The notes beneath the pieces are model-generated. The model saw only the letters and a program-made list of their open reading frames with translations, was not told where the DNA came from and made no database searches. Made by a program: the position numbers and the translations under genes. A DNA stretch of 64,000 nt from Apostichopus japonicus (taxonomy: Eukaryota > Echinodermata > Holothuroidea > Aspidochirotida > Stichopodidae), in contig NC_092581.1 in NCBI RefSeq assembly GCF_037975245.1, positions 4,316,001-4,380,000 of the forward strand, written 5' to 3'. Positions 1 through 12,600 of this stretch are shown piece after piece (the stretch's first letter is position 1; every line of letters begins with the position of its first letter).

Positions 1-502
1 ATTAATTTCATAGCCTGTAATTGTCACATGGAAAGCACCTTGTTGCATTTTAGTATGAATAATAAGACCTCAGTCATATGTTTGGTAATAGACTTTTAGC
101 TTAAGCAGTCATTCCATTATATGGTCATTCCATGGACATCTTACCATCACTCTTGAAACATAGAAGCACCAAAACACTGAGAGATCCAGGGTACTGTCCC
201 TTGATGTCAATGGGGGGAGGGGGGGTTGGGGGGTAAACAGCAATATCATGTCCCCAGATTTCCTTCAAAAAAGATGGTCAAATTACACTAGAAAGGCTCT
301 TGCCATGTATGCATTTATAACTCACAAGTTGTAGGTTTCATTTGGGGAAGCAACGGAGAGCATCTTACTCTGGTCAATTTCAGCTTTGTTTTACATAAGA
401 GGTGTGTTAAAAGTACAAAAACTTGTAAGCGAAATTGCAAAACAATACTCGATTCATTCTATAACTAGAGGTTTGATTTGTTTGTTTTTTGTTTTTGAGC
501 AG
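1..502. other. REV3L intron (5' part outside window)
   Basis: No exon is supported here. The stretch ends in a T-rich tract and an AG at 501-502 that serves the first visible exon. It includes a short G-rich run near 210-233. The preceding exon must lie off the left edge, since the first visible exon starts with two bases of a split codon. Confidence 0.6.
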
Positions 503-619
503 TTGACAAAGATCTTGCTAATCTGCTGATGGAATTGGGTGATGATGTTGTCGATCCAGACAGCTTGCTCTCAACTCAAACTCCTCCAGCAACTCAGGGA
601 GAGGAGAACTCAGATGAAG
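503..619 (+). CDS. REV3L: REV3L exon 1 of window
   Basis: 117 nt, begins with the last two bases of a split codon and ends with one base of the next codon (donor gtaagg). It encodes an acidic peptide ([14 protein letters not shown] followed by a Ser/Thr/Gln/Pro-rich stretch). It has no recognised domain. It is assigned because its outgoing phase matches exon 2 exactly and the chain leads to the unmistakable exons downstream. First visible exon, not the first of the gene. Confidence 0.75.
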
Positions 620-3600
620 GTAAGGAAAGAAAGAACAGATGAAAGAGGGAAAGTGATGGTATTGAATTAAAGAGAATTACAAAATGTTACAGAGTCTCAG
701 AAGTTATGGTATATTATGTATTATACAACACCTAATTGTATTCTGGTCATTTGATTGGTCAATTGCTCGTTGATTGCATGCAAAATCCGCTCTATTCCAC
801 TCTATGAAATAGAACCATGGGTTATACTTTTTTGGTAGCACTTTTTTTCAATGGTAAGAGAGCAGAGAAACCTGTCTGTTCAAAACAATGTGTTGCATGA
901 GTGCATTTTACCCATCTTAATATAATATGTTGTATAAAATTTATAATAAATGGTTTCCATTTATGCAATAGTGCAAATATTTCATGAGTTGAAAGATGTA
1001 ATTTGTTCCATTCAACTCGGGTGCGCCTCGTTGAATGGAACATTCCATCTTTCAACTCATGAAATATTTGCACTATTGCACTCATAACCATTCATTATTT
1101 GTATACTATGTCACAAGATTAAGCAAACTGTAGGAGCACTGGTGTATGGAGTAATCTTTTCAATAAGTAGGATCGTTTTAAATGGGGCTATATATATAAG
1201 TACACAAGGAGACTGGTATGTTATGTACTATGTTACAAGATTAAGCAGACCGTAGAAGCACTGGTGTGTGGAGTAATCTTAAAGAGGATTGATTTAAATG
1301 ATGGGGCTATATACATATACATATATAAGTACACACGGAGACTGGTATATTATGTATTATGTTACAAGATTAAGCAGACTTTAGGAGCACTGGTGTATGG
1401 AGTAATCTTTTCAATAAGTAGGATCGTTTTAAATGGGGCTATATATATAAGTACACACGGAGACTGGTATATTATGTATTATGTTACAAGATTAAGCAGA
1501 CCGTAGAAGCACTGGTGTGTGGAGTAATCTTAAAGAGGATCGATTTAAATGATGGGGCTATATACATATACATATAAGTACACACGGAGACTAGTATATT
1601 ATGTATTATGTTACAAGATTAAGCAGACTGTAGGAGCACTGGTGTATGGAGTATCTTTTCAATAAGTAGGATCGTTTTAAATGGGGCTATATGTATAAGT
1701 ACACACGGAGACTGGTATATTATGTATTATGTTACAAGATTAAGCAGACCGGAGGAGCACTGGTGTGTGGAGTAATCTTAAAGAGGATCGATTTAAATGA
1801 TGGGGCTATATACATATACATATATAAGTACACACGGAGACTGGTATATTATGTATTATGTTACAAGATTAAACAGACCGGAGGAGCACTGGTGTATGGA
1901 GTAATTTTAAAGAGGATCGATTTAAATGATGGGGCTATATACATATATAAGTACACAAGGAGACTGGTATATTATGTACTATGTTACAAGATTAAGTAGA
2001 CCGTAGGAGCACTGGTGTATGGAGTAATCTTTTCAATAAAGAGGATCGTTTTAAATGATGGGGCTACATATATAAATACACAAGGAGACTGGTATATTGC
2101 TAAGTGTAGCAAAACATAGCCATGTTTGGTTGAAAGATTCTTAAGTACTACAACACTAGCAGATCTTGTAATTTGAACTATTTACTGACTAAATGCCAGT
2201 AGATTTGGCTTTTGCCTTTTGTCAGTAGAAAATAAGGCACTGGCAATTTTATTACAGTAGACATTAAGTCTGTTAGGAAGCGTTGGTCAAAGAACTGGCA
2301 TGATTACAGTACCTAGTATGAGCCCTGTATTACTGCTAAGTATTCGCAATATATTATTGGGCTGCTCCTAATAGCATACAGTAACTGGTATGTGTTGTAA
2401 TACAGGAAAGTGCCAGTCAGAACCCGGTTTTAGCCAGTAGAGTTTTGAAAGCTCTCAGACATTTTTTAGCATGGGGCTAAAAGTTCGAAAATTCTAGGCC
2501 TGCCTAGGAAGCTATGGTATTGCTAAAATCTTGTAAGACTAGTGGAACCTGTATAAATGGCCTGACTATAACACTAGTATGCTCCATTGTATTACTTAAT
2601 TATATAAGAACTAACATCTGATTCAAATGGCTGAGCTCATAGCATGAGGACACTTTGATAAAGTCCTCAATTGTTACAGAAAGAAACATTTGATATTTTA
2701 AGATACAATGTGTTCATAACATTGATTCATTGCCACTTGGACTTGTAATATCTAAATGTTTCTTTAAGTGTGATTATATTGTTACTATCTAAGCAACCTC
2801 ATTTCCAAATATCAGAGGAATGAAGGTTACCTTTCACAGAAAATGTTGGCCTTACATGAGTGTCTCTGATAACAGTTGGTGTAACAAATATCTGATGAAA
2901 GCTTCTCTTTATGCTCTTATTTTTCAACCAAAGATGAGATTGCAAGTGCTGAGAAGCAAGAAACTTTTGAGATGTCTCAAGTCTGGGAGAAAGAGGAAGA
3001 AGATGAGGACAAATCAGAGTAAGTCAGAGAAAACGAACCTGAAAATAACTTGTGCAAAGTAATAGATTTGTTATAATTTGTAGTAAATATTTTGACGATA
3101 GAGTGAATCGTATTGAAGTGTATATTTTGGTAGTTGTTGATTTTTAGGTTTTGGGTAATATGCCTATTTTTGAGTACTTTGAACAGTTTTTCAGTTTAAA
3201 TCTTAAACTTTAAATCTTAAGTGTGTGACGTCTGTAGTCAGGAATCGTCGCTGTGTACATAGATATCCGTAATAGAATTCCACTGCTACATACGTCCGAA
3301 TAACTCAGTTGGTAGCGTATGTCACATTTAGAACACAGGAGAACTGGTTTGAATCCAATTCTGTCCAAAAGTAATGTTGTTCAAATATTGCGTCAACCTG
3401 TCAACAGTATTCTCTTTTCTTTATAATTCTTTTTTTTTCTTTCACAGAGATGAGAATTTGATTCCAGAGATGGATGAAACAAGTGCCTTTAGTCAACCTG
3501 GGGATCTGTCAACTCAATTATCTCAATTAGATGGACAGAATGACCCTAGACCAGGTATGAGACCGGATATGAGACCGGGTGTGAGACCTGGTGTGAGACC

Positions 3601-6600
3601 GGGTGTGAGACCCGGTGTGAGACCCGGTATGAGACCAGGTATGAGACCAGGTATGAGACCAGGTATGAGACCTTTAAGAAGGCTTGAGTATGAATTAAGA
3701 GTTTCATTTGATATTCAATGTCCTAGAGGCCAAAATACACTGTTCAGGTATGAAACAGGTGCTTTCAGGTAATCTCAGACTTCTCAACTTGATGGAAAAA
3801 GTGACCGTAGACCAGTCAGTTATCAGTACATTGTGATGTAAACCACAGGGTTTACTTTCTTGCAAGCAGCCACACACTGTCCCTACTCAACTCAGCCTTG
3901 TGACCTAGTTTTCCATAATCATCAAGGCAGTGAATGTCTGACCTCACAAACTCTTTTCTGTCTACAACTGATGCTTATGTAGGTCACAAACAAATTTATT
4001 TCCACAAGATGGGTAACAATTGTCGAAACTGGGCAGTTTTAGTTGTGATCAGTTGGACACTGCTGGTTGGGTAAAATGCTGCATGTTTGCGGTTCCTGGA
4101 CTGAATCTGATGGGACTTCAAAACTTAAACTCTAGGCTTTGCCAAAATTTTCTATGTTACAAAGTTTGAAAGGAGTCAGGTAGCTTCCAGTCAGGCAGTG
4201 TGCAGCCAGATAAAAACAAAAAGAACATTGAAATTATATAAAAACTAATTCTCGATATGACCACTTAAATATAAAAGATATGACTTATAACAAAGACCTA
4301 TTCACATGGAATCAAACATAGTAGTGCAGATGCTAATCCTTACTGAACTATACCAATTCAAAGTTCAGCATGATTAATCTAATTGTATTAATCTAGTTAG
4401 TCTCTATTAATCTCATTAGCTTAAAGCTTGTTTCATACTACAAAACTCAGTCCAATTGCACTAAATGTAACCAAATGGTGCTCCGCTGTACAATTTTCTT
4501 GCAGTTAACAACTGTTTACTCAACATAAGTACATTTGTAGGAGTATGGTATTAAACTTTTTAGATATTGCTGAAAGGTGGATACTGCATGGTGATAAATT
4601 CACTTTGCTTGGTGCTTTGGTAAAACAGTATGACATAATGCTCACACAAAGTCTGTTAAACAAACTTTCACTACTTGTTGCTTAGACTAATTTTATAAAG
4701 TGTGTTGTACCTGTGTGCGTGGTGTAAACTTCATAGGAAAGTGTTTGTTATAAATGCTTAGTTCTAAATATATCAATTCACTGTGTGACTTTACTGAACC
4801 TTGCTAAATTATGACGTTTGGTGTGTAACCTGGTTGTGTAATCTAATCTAAAGCCTAAGTTTAGAGTGCTAAGGAGTGTAATATCGTATGTATTAAACCT
4901 TATTATTCTGCAACTTACAGTCTTTACAATTTGTTACAGAAATGTGTCAATCATATCTCACTTTATTTGACTAGAGAAACATTGCAGTGAATTTCAGGGA
5001 ACTTTTGCAAAATTTTGTAAATTAATGGTAAGGACTCTTCTCCCTTCCACCACCCTTTTTTTTTAATGCTTGTATTGTTCCTATTTTAATTTTAGAACAG
5101 AAGAAGAAATCCAAGCTGCAAATGGTGCAGGAGTTCCGAGCTATAAAGGCGTCCCACCAACTTCAAAAAGCCAATCCGTCTTCCCCTAGCTCTATGCATT
5201 CCAGTGATCATCACTCTTTACAAATCGCGATGACAGAGGACGTTGACAGTGGTGTTGTCGACGGTAGCAAGCCAAAATTAGTGGCTGGAAATATTGCGAT
5301 AGAATCTACAAGTGCGAGCGCAGTAGGTTCAATGCCTGACGGAGTTTCTCAAAGTGGACAACCTAACAAAAGTCGGAAAGGAAGTCAGGGGGTGGAAGAG
5401 AGACAGGTATCAATCTCTCAACAGGAAGGCACGGAAGGTACAAAGACAGGCAATAAATCTGTGGCTAGAATCAAGATCAGTTCCGGAAATGTTGATGCAG
5501 CAGCTAATATTGTTTCCATGGGAAGCTCATTTAAGTCCAAAGGTATTCCGAAACACACTCCAAAGAAAAGAGGCAGACCACCATCAAACTTGACAAAGAT
5601 GAAAGCAAATCCTAAGGATGATGATTTACAGGAAAATGTACAAAGTGGAGTTGATAGCACCCATGGAAATGACTTCAAAGCTGTGGTCTTTGGTGGAGGT
5701 TTAAAAATTGAACAGCCTAAAGGAGGTATTAAAGTTACAAAGAAAAAAGGTAGACCTCCATCAATAGGAAAACAATCAGGTGTTAATAAGATAAATCCTG
5801 ATGTTGAGTCCATGTCATCAAGTCCTGCAGATAAGTTGAGTAGTCAGAAAAATGATGCAGTGATCCACCGCCTCATCAGTGCCAAAAATTCTCTCAAAGT
5901 TAAAGGAAAGAAACGTTTGATGACCAAGAGGAAACAGTTAGATTTTGAATCGAACAGTCAGCATTCAAGTACGGAGAATATGTCACAAAGTAACACGGCC
6001 ACTTCTGTAGGTAATAATGTTGGGTCTAAGGCAAGTTTAGGGAAACCTATGTCTACCAAAAAGAGAGGAAGGCCCCCAAAGGCAAAGCAAAGCATCCATA
6101 CTGATGGAGCTGTCTGTAAGGTAAAGAGTGACTCAGAGGAAAAAAGTGACTCTCACCGAGGACAAAATCGGAAGAAAGTTTCAGATAATTTAGAGAAAAA
6201 GAAAACTTCTGATATTGGAATGGGTCTTGAGGTACAGATTGATGACAGCTTTAAATCTCAGAGCAAAAAAGTCAAACCTTTGACTCTAAAGAAAGGAAAA
6301 GTACTTTTCAAAAATAAGAAAGAGGAGAAGACATTTTTCGAAAGGGTGAATAATTCACAACCGTCAACTTCTCAGAATAGTAGTAGTTACCTGTCAAACA
6401 CACTGTACAACAGAAATGCTCATTCAGAGGACGATGTTAGTCCTCACAAACTTGTGTATAAAGTTAAGAAGAAGAGAGGCAGGCCACCGTTAAAGTTCAA
6501 ACAAGGAGGAAATGATGGAAAGGTCAACAGCAACTCACCACAATTTGAAAGTATTCATTCCAGTCAGAGCACAGTTATCGTATCTGATGATGGAGGTAGC

Positions 6601-9600
6601 CCATCTGCTTCTCATGCCTCTGGTAGCCAAAGCCCCAAAAGTGCCAAGAAGACGAAGAAGAAGAAGAAGAGGAAGAAGAAGGGAAAGAGAAGAAGTGAGG
6701 ACGACCCTAACGATAACACGATTACCGTTTCGGGAAGTTCGAGTTCAGATGGTCCCGAGGTTGGTTCGAGAGATCGCTTGGGATCTGAAGATGAGAGCTT
6801 GAAAACAATCATAGTGAAACGACAGAAAGACAATAAAAGAGATGAACAATTTTATATCCAAAACACCAAAGTGCCTTCATCCATGTACCCTCCTCACAAG
6901 TCTGCATCGGCCGTTACAGGTCTACCGAGCAGTACACAACATACCGTTCTGAAACGACGAGGAAGACCACCAAAGAAACACAAAAGTATCATTACATCAA
7001 ATCAGCAAGACGGTCACCATTTGACTCCTCATCAAGCATTCCAAAGAGCTCATCCAGTCGGTTTGCCTCGACTAAAGCAAGTGCATGTTAGCCTGAATAA
7101 GGTGTCTATAACAGGAGAACAGATGGACGGTAGTGACTCTGTAGATGAAAGTACAATCGTGGCCAGCGCAAGTGAAAATTGTGAAAGCGAATCACTCTCG
7201 CAAACGGACCGTAGTTTATCGGGGCAGCCAACATTTACATCATCCCCTGTCACCAAAAGGCTAGAGGAATCCATGAAAGACAACAGGGGTGTAACAAATG
7301 ACAGTTTGGAAATTAAAGGAACCAAGAAGAAGCGACATAAGAAACATAAAACCTTGGGGATGAGAACAAAAATGGTTTATCAGATCGGTGACAAGAAGTG
7401 GAAAAAAGATACAGTGAAGGTTAAAAACAGAACTCCCAAATTATCACAAAAGGCCCTTTTTAGTACATCCTCGGTTAGTGACAGTTCCAAACTCAATATG
7501 AGTGATTCACAATCTGTACACAGCATGACCTCTGATGCAGAAAATGAACCCCATGAGATTTTAATTAGCCCTGCTGCAGACGACACTCGTAAGGAGACGT
7601 CTCTTCACGTTACACCCTCGTGCAAACTCGACGAGCAGGATAGTGTTCAAAACGATGGTGCTGCAAGGGAAGCAATATTCGAGAGAGGAGAAGATGCCAT
7701 TCAGATTGCCACTGCTGGAAATGAGAACATTGCAAAAGAGATCACACTTCATTCTAAACTTGTTGGAGGCCATTCAATAAATTTAGATGAATTTCCGGCC
7801 GAGAAACTACTGACCATGTCTGAAATAAGCCCCAAGGTGATTTTGTACCGATTTGGGAAATGCCCGAGCATTACAGCACCCGCTACTCATAGCAAGCAAG
7901 AGAGTAGTCCCGTTGTAGGATTAGGAGAGACTTCATCGGTGTGTAACGAAGCACTCACTGCCTTGCCTCGGTCTTCCGATACGTCACCATCGCTAGACTG
8001 TAGTCTGTATCAGAGGAAATACATTCCTGCCAACAGTAAAGCTGCCAAACTGAAAAAATCAACCAGCACGAGGATGAGAAAAGTTGTGGATTATACCAGG
8101 TTAGCTGGTCTTACGAAATATTATAAAGGTTCAAGGAAGCTTTTAACAGGAAAAGATGCAGTGATGATGGTCGAGGAAGAGGATTCGTCCAAGGAGAACA
8201 CGTCCGAAGAGGTTGTCGATTTAACGATATCTTCCCCAGAGGAAGAAGAGCAGAAAACTAAAAGTCTTGAATCAGGAAGTGATGATATCATAGAAGGATT
8301 TTCATCGTCCGCGCTGAACGAATCGTCAAGTACTTCGACTAAAGGAAGAAGAAAGAGCAAATTGAGTAAAGGTTCCCACAAAAAGGCAAAGAGGAAATCC
8401 ATGAGCCCAGACAATTCACCTATCAACAAACCTGAGTTGGCCTTCTTGGTTACTCCTCCAAAGATCGTAAGAGAAAATTCAAAGCAACCTTCCCTTGATT
8501 CTCCTTCTATCTCGAATACACCTCAAGCTGACAGCTCAAGCCCAGGGAAAGCTGTCAAGCGGGGCCGTGGTAGGCCGAGAAAATTAAAGTTAAATGAAGA
8601 TGACAAGAAACAAAGAAAGAAAGTCAAAGCTTTAAGCAAGAAAAGCCCTAAAATAAAAGGAGTTGAGATAACCTTTACTGCCAAAAAGAAAATAGAGAAT
8701 CATTTAAGTGGAAAAAATGCACTTGAAATGTCCATTGACAAAGATGGCAAGTCAAGAGGAGGGCAAAAAAGTGGTGGTAATGGGGCTTTTGATCAACGAG
8801 ACCAAAGCCTTTTGAAATCTACAGATGACAAACTTCCTTTGGTTGGAGAAGGAGACGGTTCCAGAATTTTGACTTCTTTGGGAAATCTTTCAAGTGAGGA
8901 GATTCAAGAGAAAGGTGCTGCACAAAGTGAGAAGAGTGCCTCGATGGTTTCATACGAAGACGAAGATGGAAGGTACCCTTTCCTGAAGACGCCTCCCGGA
9001 TCACCTTATCGGGATGCACTTTGGAACTTGGCCTATCCGTCACCCGTGTTTTCTCTGCCAAAGGCATCGCCTCCAAAGTTTTGGTCCCCGACGGAACAGA
9101 GTGTGGAAAATGTACCACCGCCGCTGGCTGCTTGCCCCTCTTTAAAGACACTGAAATCGAACTCCAAGGACGAGTTGTTGTCGTACGTGAGTCAGGATAC
9201 GGACAGGGACATCTCCGATGGAACTAGCGGATCACCTCCCATAGACGACTGGGACTCGGATCAGAGCAACGATCATCAAAGCAGTCCAGTAGAAATAGGG
9301 ATCACACCGATGGAATTATTCGAAGAAGTAGAAGAAATAACATCCGACGCTGAGACCGGCAGAAACGTCTCTCAGGAAATTACTTCAGGATCGTCCGTCG
9401 AACAGATCAGTTCGACCGAAGAAGAGGAGGACTCTCGTTGCAAAGGGACTGGAGATAAAGTGGTAAATAGCACTGAGCATCATCAGGATGGTACTAGAGA
9501 AATGGAAGATGTAGTCCAGGATGACTCTAAAGACCTCCAGGTAGATGGAGTTCTTGAAAAGGAGTCTCACCTTGAAGTTGCCACAGTAGAAGAATCTTCA

Positions 9601-12600
9601 TCCCAGAAGCAGCTGTCATCTTATGAACATGTTGATGGTGATGGTGATAGAGATGACATTGGTAAACAAGAGGCAGATAATGAAAAAGGGAGTATCCAAG
9701 AAATAGCTACGGATGAGACTGTGGAAGGAAAGGATGGTCTTGATCCATCCAAAGTAGGCAGTGATGTTGATGAGAGAGATACTCAAGACATTGTTGGAGG
9801 TGGTGACTGTGTTCATTCTGATAAAGATACTCAGGGTGTCAGAAGTATGCAAGAAGATACAGCAGAAGGTGTAGCCAATGGTAACAGAAATGACAGTACA
9901 GTGGATTGTCCAGGGATAATCTCCAGAAAGGTGTACAATTCTGATGCACCCGGTGGGGATTGTAAGACCACTGCCGACCCCGGTAGGGATGGAGAGAGGG
10001 TTGTTGACGATGATGATGATGAGGGGGAGCCCCTGATACCTTATCCTATGAGCATCCCTGATTCTGCCACACCAGTGTCTAGTGAAAGTGAGGATGAAAG
10101 TCCATTGCTCGGTCTCCTCGAAGGTGTAAGCCAAGGTGACTTTTCGAGCAGAGATGCAGTTGCAGTAGATGAACGAGATGAAGAGGAGAAGACTGTTGAC
10201 AAAGAAAACAATGTCTTACCAGAGCAAAATTCCTCTGATAGAATTGCAGAAAGAAATTCAGGGGATAAAAATGCATTGCAAGAGGAAACTCATCCTTCTC
10301 TTAATGCAGGAGAATTGTCGTGTCCTGACCAGCAGACTGGTGGTGATGGAAACCAGAAGTCCAATCATGAAGCCGAGACATGCGATCACGAAAAACATGC
10401 CGTAGGTGATATTCAGCTGTCGTCAAATCAAGTAAAGGAGTCAGGCGATCATCGAGAAGAGATTTCATATCCTGAGAAACGGGCTGGAGATCATATGAAA
10501 CAGACATCGGAGGATGGAAGCCAGATATTGGGTATACAAAATGAGACACCAGGTCGTGGAGAACTTATTTTAGATCATTCCAAAGAGGAAAGAAATGAAG
10601 GAGTACAGAATGGTAATGATCTCTTGGAGGGAAACAAAGGGTCAGAGGATACCACAGGTGCAAAAGAGGATACAAAATGGCAGAGTAGAGAAGGAGAAAA
10701 TGGTGGCAATGTTTTCATTGAGGAAAAGAGAAGGTTAGAGGAAAGTATCAGTGCCAAAGAGAGTGCAACAGAGCAAAGAATAGAGGGAGAAGATGGCAAT
10801 GTTCTCTTAAAGGAAAACAAAGGTTCAGAGGAAGGAACGGATACAAAAGAGGCTGCAACAGAGCAGAAAAGCGAAGGAGTAGAGAACGGCAATATTCTCT
10901 CAGAGGACGACAAAGGTTTGGAGGAAAGAGCAGGTGCAGAAAAGGATGCAAAAACTCAAAGAAGAGAAGAAGAGGATAGCAGTATTCCCTCAGAAGAAAA
11001 CAATGAGTTCAAGGACAAGAGGGATGTCAAAGAGCAACATCAAAAAGGAGACGACAATGGCAATGTTCTCTTAGAGGAAAACAGACGGTCTGAGGAAAGA
11101 ACTGCTGCAAAAGAGGCAGCGAAAGAGCAGAGAAGTGAAGGAACAGAGAATGGCATTGTTCTCTTAGCTGAAAAGAAAGGTGCAGAGGACAGAACAGGTC
11201 CTAAAGAGCAACAATGTGAACGAGGAGAAGAGGGTGGCAGTGTTACCTCTGAGGGCAACGAAATGTCAGAGCAGAGAATGAGTCCGGTCATTGAATTTCA
11301 AGGAAGCGATACGCAGGTAAAGATGCTGACATCATTAGGTGACAGTGAAACATCTCAGTTGATTCAAAATGGCTCTGACTCAATGTCAGATAGAAATGAA
11401 GGAGTTAGTGTAAATGTGAGGGAAGCAGAGTATCGTGAATCACCAAATGCAGATTGCTCACAGGTGGAACAGGACGATGGAGATGTTCAAGAGAAACGGG
11501 CAATGGATGTACCACAACAACAGAGTATTAAAGAGATTGATTCATATGGAAAGCATGCAAGGGGAGAAGGGATAGGAGGCAAAGGTGAGAAGAGGGTTAT
11601 TGACAGCGTATCATCGATGAATACAGATCAGGACAAAGTGGATGAAACAACAGCAGATCGCACAAGTCCTGTACTTCCGTTTCAGGGTACGTTGAGCCAG
11701 GCGCAAAGTCTTCAGACAGGTAGCTCAGGGGAGCAGAATATTCAAGAGGTAGTACTCTTGGAGCAACGAGCAGAATTGGTCGTAAAAGAGCAAGAACGAG
11801 ACAATACAGAGGCGGCAATAATGAGAGAGGGAGGGAGTCCTGTTTTTGAATTTCAAGGAACACTTACTCAGATGAGTAACTTGGATCAGTCAAGTTTGTA
11901 CAGAGACAACGAATCTGCAAGAGCAGCCGCATTTATTTCTGATCCTGAAAGTAGTTTTGACATCGAGAGTCAAGTGGCCTTGCAGAGTGAGGAGATCGTC
12001 GGAGACGGTGGTGCGACGGCAAAATCCGATGCCGTCGCGACGGGGGATCCATGGAGTGGCATAGACCAGAAGGAAAGAAATCCAAACCAAAGCAAATTAA
12101 CTCTCGGAAAGAACACAAATCGTGTTGTCATCGACAGTGTCGACAAAGACCAAACTGTAGCAACAGTTATGGTCGAGGAAAGTGAAGATAGTTCTCAGTC
12201 TCCGGAAGAATCAGAAATTTCAAAACTCGATCGAAACAAGACCGACAGAGATGGTGAGGAGGCTGCAAGGGACATATTGATCGTTGGCAGCATCTCACCG
12301 TTCGAGAATGTCTCCCAAGAAGCGAGTGGAAGCTCGTCTTCTGGGAAATCCAAGAGCAGAGAGGAAACAGGAGAGAGACGCCCCGCACTAGACTTCGAAA
12401 GTACTTTTATGATCGAGCACTCCCAATTCGTGCTCTCAGATTCGGGTGATAACGTAAACCACCAGGAGATCCGAGAGGGGGGTTATGACCCCGAGTCATC
12501 GATCAGTCTATTGGAATCTGACGTCAGCGACTGCGACCATAGAGACGACGACGTCAGCGACAACGAAGAAAAGTCTCCAAAGGGGAAAGCGAAAGCCGGT

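Noticed and set aside
3555-3772. Extension of REV3L exon 3 to donors at 3747 or 3768.
   Set aside because: Both leave phase 2, while exon 4 needs phase 1; 3554 and the repeat-unit donors fit.
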